Below, one piece after another: positions 5,262-7,014 of a stretch of 7,014 nt of DNA. The position numbers were made by a program, and so were the translations under genes. The notes beneath the pieces are model-generated. The model worked only from the letters and a program-made list of their open reading frames with translations, ran no database searches and was not told the DNA's origin. Origin of the DNA: DATCVR01 sp036566745 (GTDB lineage Bacteria; Actinomycetota; Actinomycetes; Jiangellales; Jiangellaceae); assembly GCA_036566745.1 (NCBI GenBank), contig DATCVR010000327.1, positions 1 through 7,014 of the forward strand, written 5' to 3'. Position 1 is the stretch's first letter, and the number at the start of each line of letters is the position of its first letter.

Positions 5262-6431
5262 ATGAGTCGCACTCTGGTTGTCACGAACGACTTCCCGACC
5301 CGTCACGGCGGCATCGAATCGTTCGTCTACGCGCTGTGCGACCGTCTACCGCCCGACGAGGTCGTGGTCTACACGGCCTCCATGCCCGACGATCACGCCT
5401 TCGACGCCCAGCTGCCCTTTCCGGTCGTCCGTGACCCGTCCACCACGCTTCTTCCCACGCCCGCCGTCGCCCGGCGCACCGCGGCCGTGATGCGAGCCGA
5501 GGGCTGCGACTCGGTGCTCTTCGGTGCCGCTGCTCCCCTCGGGCTTCTGGCCGACCGTCTGCGCGACGCAGGAGCATCCCGGCTGGTCGGGCTCACCCAC
5601 GGACACGAGACGTGGTGGGCCCGGGTCCCGGGAGCCCGCCAGGCGCTGCGCCGCATCGGCGAGACCTGCGACGTCCTCACCTACGTCTCGGAGTTCTGCC
5701 GGCGCCGGATCATGCCCGCGCTCTCCGCCGACGCGGCCGAGCGGATGGTGCGGCTGGCCCCGGGGGTCGACACGACGGTGTTCCAGCCCGGTGTGGGTGG
5801 CGCGCAGGTCCGCGAGCGGCTCGGCCTCGACCCGTCCCGGCCGGTGCTGCTCTCCGTCTCGCGGTTCGTGCCGCGCAAGGGCCAGGATGCGCTGATCAAG
5901 GCGATGCCCCAGATCCTCGACGCCGTGCCCGACGCCGTACTCCTGCTGGTCGGCGACGGCCCGAACCGCAAGCGGCTGGAGAGCCTGACACACGAGCATC
6001 GGGTCGACAACGAGGTGATCTTCGCCGGAGCGGTGCCGTGGTCGGAGGCGCCGTCCTGGTTCGACTCGGCCGACGTCTTCGCGATGCCCTGTCGCACCCG
6101 CCAGGGCGGCCTCGAGCCCGAAGCCCTGGGCATCGTGTTCCTCGAGTCCCAGGCGTGTGGGCGCCCGGTGCTGGTGGGGGACAGCGGGGGCGCACCCGAG
6201 ACGGTGATCCACGGCGAGACCGGCTACGTGGTCGATCCGTTCAATCCGCCCGCGATCGCATCGCGCGCGATCGAACTGCTCGCCGATCCCGACCACGCCA
6301 AGGATCTCGGCCGCAAGGGCCGCGCCTGGGTGGCTCGCGAGTGGAGCTGGGAGGAGCCGGTGGCGACGCTGCGCCGGCTGCTCGCGCCGACCGCCGACGC
6401 ATCGGCGGCCGACGCACCGACCGGCGCGTGA
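5262..6431 (+). CDS. pimB: GDP-mannose-dependent phosphatidylinositol monomannoside mannosyltransferase (GT4, PimB-type)
   Basis: 389 residues from ATG at 5262 (MSRTLVVTNDFPTRHGGIESF). An ATG at 5217 would add 15 residues but sits 10 bases after the terminator stem with no ribosome-binding site. It is a two-domain GT-B, family GT4 enzyme. The N-terminal acceptor domain has HGGIESF (15-21) and THGHE (112-116). The C-terminal donor domain has SVSRFVPRKGQD, with R200 and K205 placed to bind the GDP-mannose phosphates, VGDGP (229-233), and EALGIVFLE with E286 and E294 (the E-x7-E motif). The family adds the second mannose, on O-6 of inositol, to PIM1 at the inner membrane face, feeding PIM2, lipomannan and lipoarabinomannan synthesis. 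Length and motifs fit PimB' of Corynebacterium and Rv2188c. Other GT4 mannosyltransferases share the motifs, so substrate specificity rests partly on synteny with the NlpC/P60 gene. The C-terminal 14 residues are a low-complexity Ala/Asp/Thr tail. Confidence 0.85.
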   Translation: MSRTLVVTNDFPTRHGGIESFVYALCDRLPPDEVVVYTASMPDDHAFDAQLPFPVVRDPSTTLLPTPAVARRTAAVMRAEGCDSVLFGAAAPLGLLADRLRDAGASRLVGLTHGHETWWARVPGARQALRRIGETCDVLTYVSEFCRRRIMPALSADAAERMVRLAPGVDTTVFQPGVGGAQVRERLGLDPSRPVLLSVSRFVPRKGQDALIKAMPQILDAVPDAVLLLVGDGPNRKRLESLTHEHRVDNEVIFAGAVPWSEAPSWFDSADVFAMPCRTRQGGLEPEALGIVFLESQACGRPVLVGDSGGAPETVIHGETGYVVDPFNPPAIASRAIELLADPDHAKDLGRKGRAWVAREWSWEEPVATLRRLLAPTADASAADAPTGA

Positions 6432-6460
6432 GCCGTACGAGCGGGCTCGGCGCGATCAGC

Positions 6461-6628
6461 TCAGCAGGATTGAGAGGCGTCGCAGTGGGAGGCTCCGCGA
6501 CCGAGCCCACCGGAGATCTGCTGGTTGATGAACCACGTGCCGGTCACGATCACCGCGAGTACGGCGATGGCGACCAGGACGTGCTCCACGCGTGTGGACG
6601 CGCTCCGAATATCGGTTCGTTGGCGCAC
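6461..6628 (-). CDS. Small single-pass membrane protein with C-terminal cysteine pair
   Basis: 55 residues from GTG at 6626-6628 to TGA at 6461-6463. GGGGAG on the minus strand lies 9 bases upstream of the start. The N-terminus is basic (four Arg in the first 13 residues). Residues 17-34 (HVLVAIAVLAVIVTGTWF) form one transmembrane helix, followed by INQQISGGLGRG and a tail with C49 and C55. The positive-inside rule puts the N-terminus in the cytoplasm and the cysteines outside, where they could form a disulfide. Statistically a random 55-codon frame is common in GC-rich DNA, but the clean order of ribosome-binding site, basic head, hydrophobic helix and stop favours a real gene. It converges on pimB with 29 bases between stops and lies 163 bases downstream of the LuxR-type gene. 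Function unknown; I recognise no family. Confidence 0.65.
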   Translation of the reverse strand: MRQRTDIRSASTRVEHVLVAIAVLAVIVTGTWFINQQISGGLGRGASHCDASQSC

Positions 6629-6653
6629 CGTGAGTAGCTCCCCGAGTGGCTGA

Positions 6654-6665
6654 ACGATGCATCGT
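6654..6665. promoter_or_regulatory. 12-bp perfect palindrome, candidate operator
   Basis: ACGATGCATCGT reads the same on both strands and lies 26-37 bases upstream of the start of the small membrane protein gene. That is where a -10 region or operator would be expected. It could be a dimeric regulator's site; which regulator is unknown. Confidence 0.35.
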
Positions 6666-6723
6666 CGGCGCGGTGACCGACCTTGACATGCTCAGGTTGC
6701 TGGTGAAACGGCCGCGCGTCGAT

Positions 6724-6773
6724 GGCACGACCAGTCAGATGGGGATGGGCTGAACGGATGAGTGGCTCGTGCC
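6724..6773 (-). terminator. Hairpin downstream of the LuxR-type gene, possible terminator
   Basis: GGCACGACCA (6724-6733) pairs with TGG (6763-6765) plus TCGTGCC (6767-6773), giving 10 bp with one bulged C at 6766. TCAG (6735-6738) and CTGA (6750-6753) could extend it inward. It begins 19 bases past the LuxR-type stop codon. The large loop and missing T-run make it weaker than the hairpin after the NlpC/P60 gene. Confidence 0.4.
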
Positions 6774-6791
6774 GCTCTGTCCGATATGGGG

Positions 6792-7014
6792 TTAACCGTC
6801 GTGACCTTCGGCGGCGTTGTCGAGCAATCCGGCCCGTACGGCCGCCATGATGGCCTGCGCGCGGTTGGCCGCACCGAGCTTGTCGTAGAGCTTGGAGACG
6901 TGGGTCTTGGTGGTCGACTCGCTGATGTAGAGCTTGCGCGCGATGCTGGACACCCCGAAGCCCTCGGCCAGCAGGTCGAGGACCTCGCGTTCGCGCCGGG
7001 TCAGCTGGGGACCC
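6792..7014 (-). CDS. LuxR/NarL-family regulator, C-terminal DNA-binding domain (5' end outside window)
   Basis: Seventy-three residues are visible before the TAA at 6792-6794. They hold an essentially complete LuxR (GerE) helix-turn-helix: LTRREREVLDLLAEGFGVSS, IARKLYISESTTKTHVSKLY (the scaffold and recognition helices) and DKLGAANRAQAIMAAVRAGLL. Invariant features such as T-x-RE-x-EVL, the IA-x-L-x-IS-x-ST-x-K-x-H recognition stretch and K-L-x-x-x-NR are all present. Most such domains end a two-component response regulator with an N-terminal receiver. The receiver, and so the phosphoacceptor Asp, would lie beyond base 7014, and a single-domain or other LuxR type cannot be excluded. The 12-residue tail after the last helix is short and acidic. 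The gene faces the same way as the small membrane protein gene downstream. A sensor kinase, if any, is not in view. Confidence 0.9.
   Translation of the reverse strand, partial: GPQLTRREREVLDLLAEGFGVSSIARKLYISESTTKTHVSKLYDKLGAANRAQAIMAAVRAGLLDNAAEGHDG

Noticed and set aside
6430..6448. GAGCC/GGCTC inverted repeat after pimB
   Set aside because: Only 5 bp with a 9-base loop and no T-run. It is too weak to call a terminator between the convergent genes.
6683..6688. Perfect plus-strand TTGACA
   Set aside because: No TAnnnT box lies 16-18 bases downstream and no plus-strand gene follows, so it is probably a chance match.
6456..6728. A 90-codon minus-strand open frame overlapping the small membrane protein
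   Set aside because: It is Arg/Ser-rich with no domain or clear ribosome-binding site. The alternative frame at 6461-6628 gives a coherent membrane protein with a good ribosome-binding site.

Overview
This window comes from a high-GC actinobacterium. The evidence is the very GC-rich, codon-biased DNA, frequent GTG starts, weak or TAnnnT-type -10 boxes, a PimB-type phosphatidylinositol mannoside mannosyltransferase, and a RipC-like NlpC/P60 protein. The order of exonuclease/UvrC-like gene, NlpC/P60 gene and pimB-like gene resembles the Rv2191-Rv2190c-Rv2188c neighbourhood of Mycobacterium tuberculosis. That comparison is from memory, and I do not assign a genus.

Layout. The left third is on the minus strand: a fusion of a DEDDh exonuclease with a UvrC-like GIY-YIG module (273-2009), followed by a stand-alone Lrp/AsnC ligand-binding (RAM) domain protein cut by the window edge (1-213). 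A 134-base divergent spacer separates it from a plus-strand pair: a small zinc-ribbon protein (2144-2392) overlapping by 4 bases a coiled-coil/leucine-zipper NYN-domain protein (2389-3672). Next come a small CxxC/CxxC protein (3772-4032), a secreted coiled-coil NlpC/P60 endopeptidase (4078-5142), a strong hairpin terminator, and the PimB-like glycosyltransferase (5262-6431). The right end is minus strand: a LuxR-type DNA-binding domain (6792-7014, incomplete) and, downstream of it, a 55-residue single-pass membrane protein (6461-6628).

How it fits together. The left half looks like nucleic-acid maintenance (exonuclease/incision nuclease, NYN RNase-like protein). The right half looks like envelope building and remodelling (PG hydrolase, PIM synthesis). 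The most interesting regulatory signal is a pair of promoters built as TGTC-containing 8-mer, N8, TAnnnT, which is the layout of the mycobacterial RecA-independent DNA-damage promoter recognised with PafBC. One precedes the nuclease fusion. A weaker one precedes the CxxC protein just upstream of the peptidoglycan hydrolase. No LexA box is visible at the nuclease gene. No phage, IS, CRISPR, tRNA or rRNA is present, and no gene-free stretch exceeds 300 bases.
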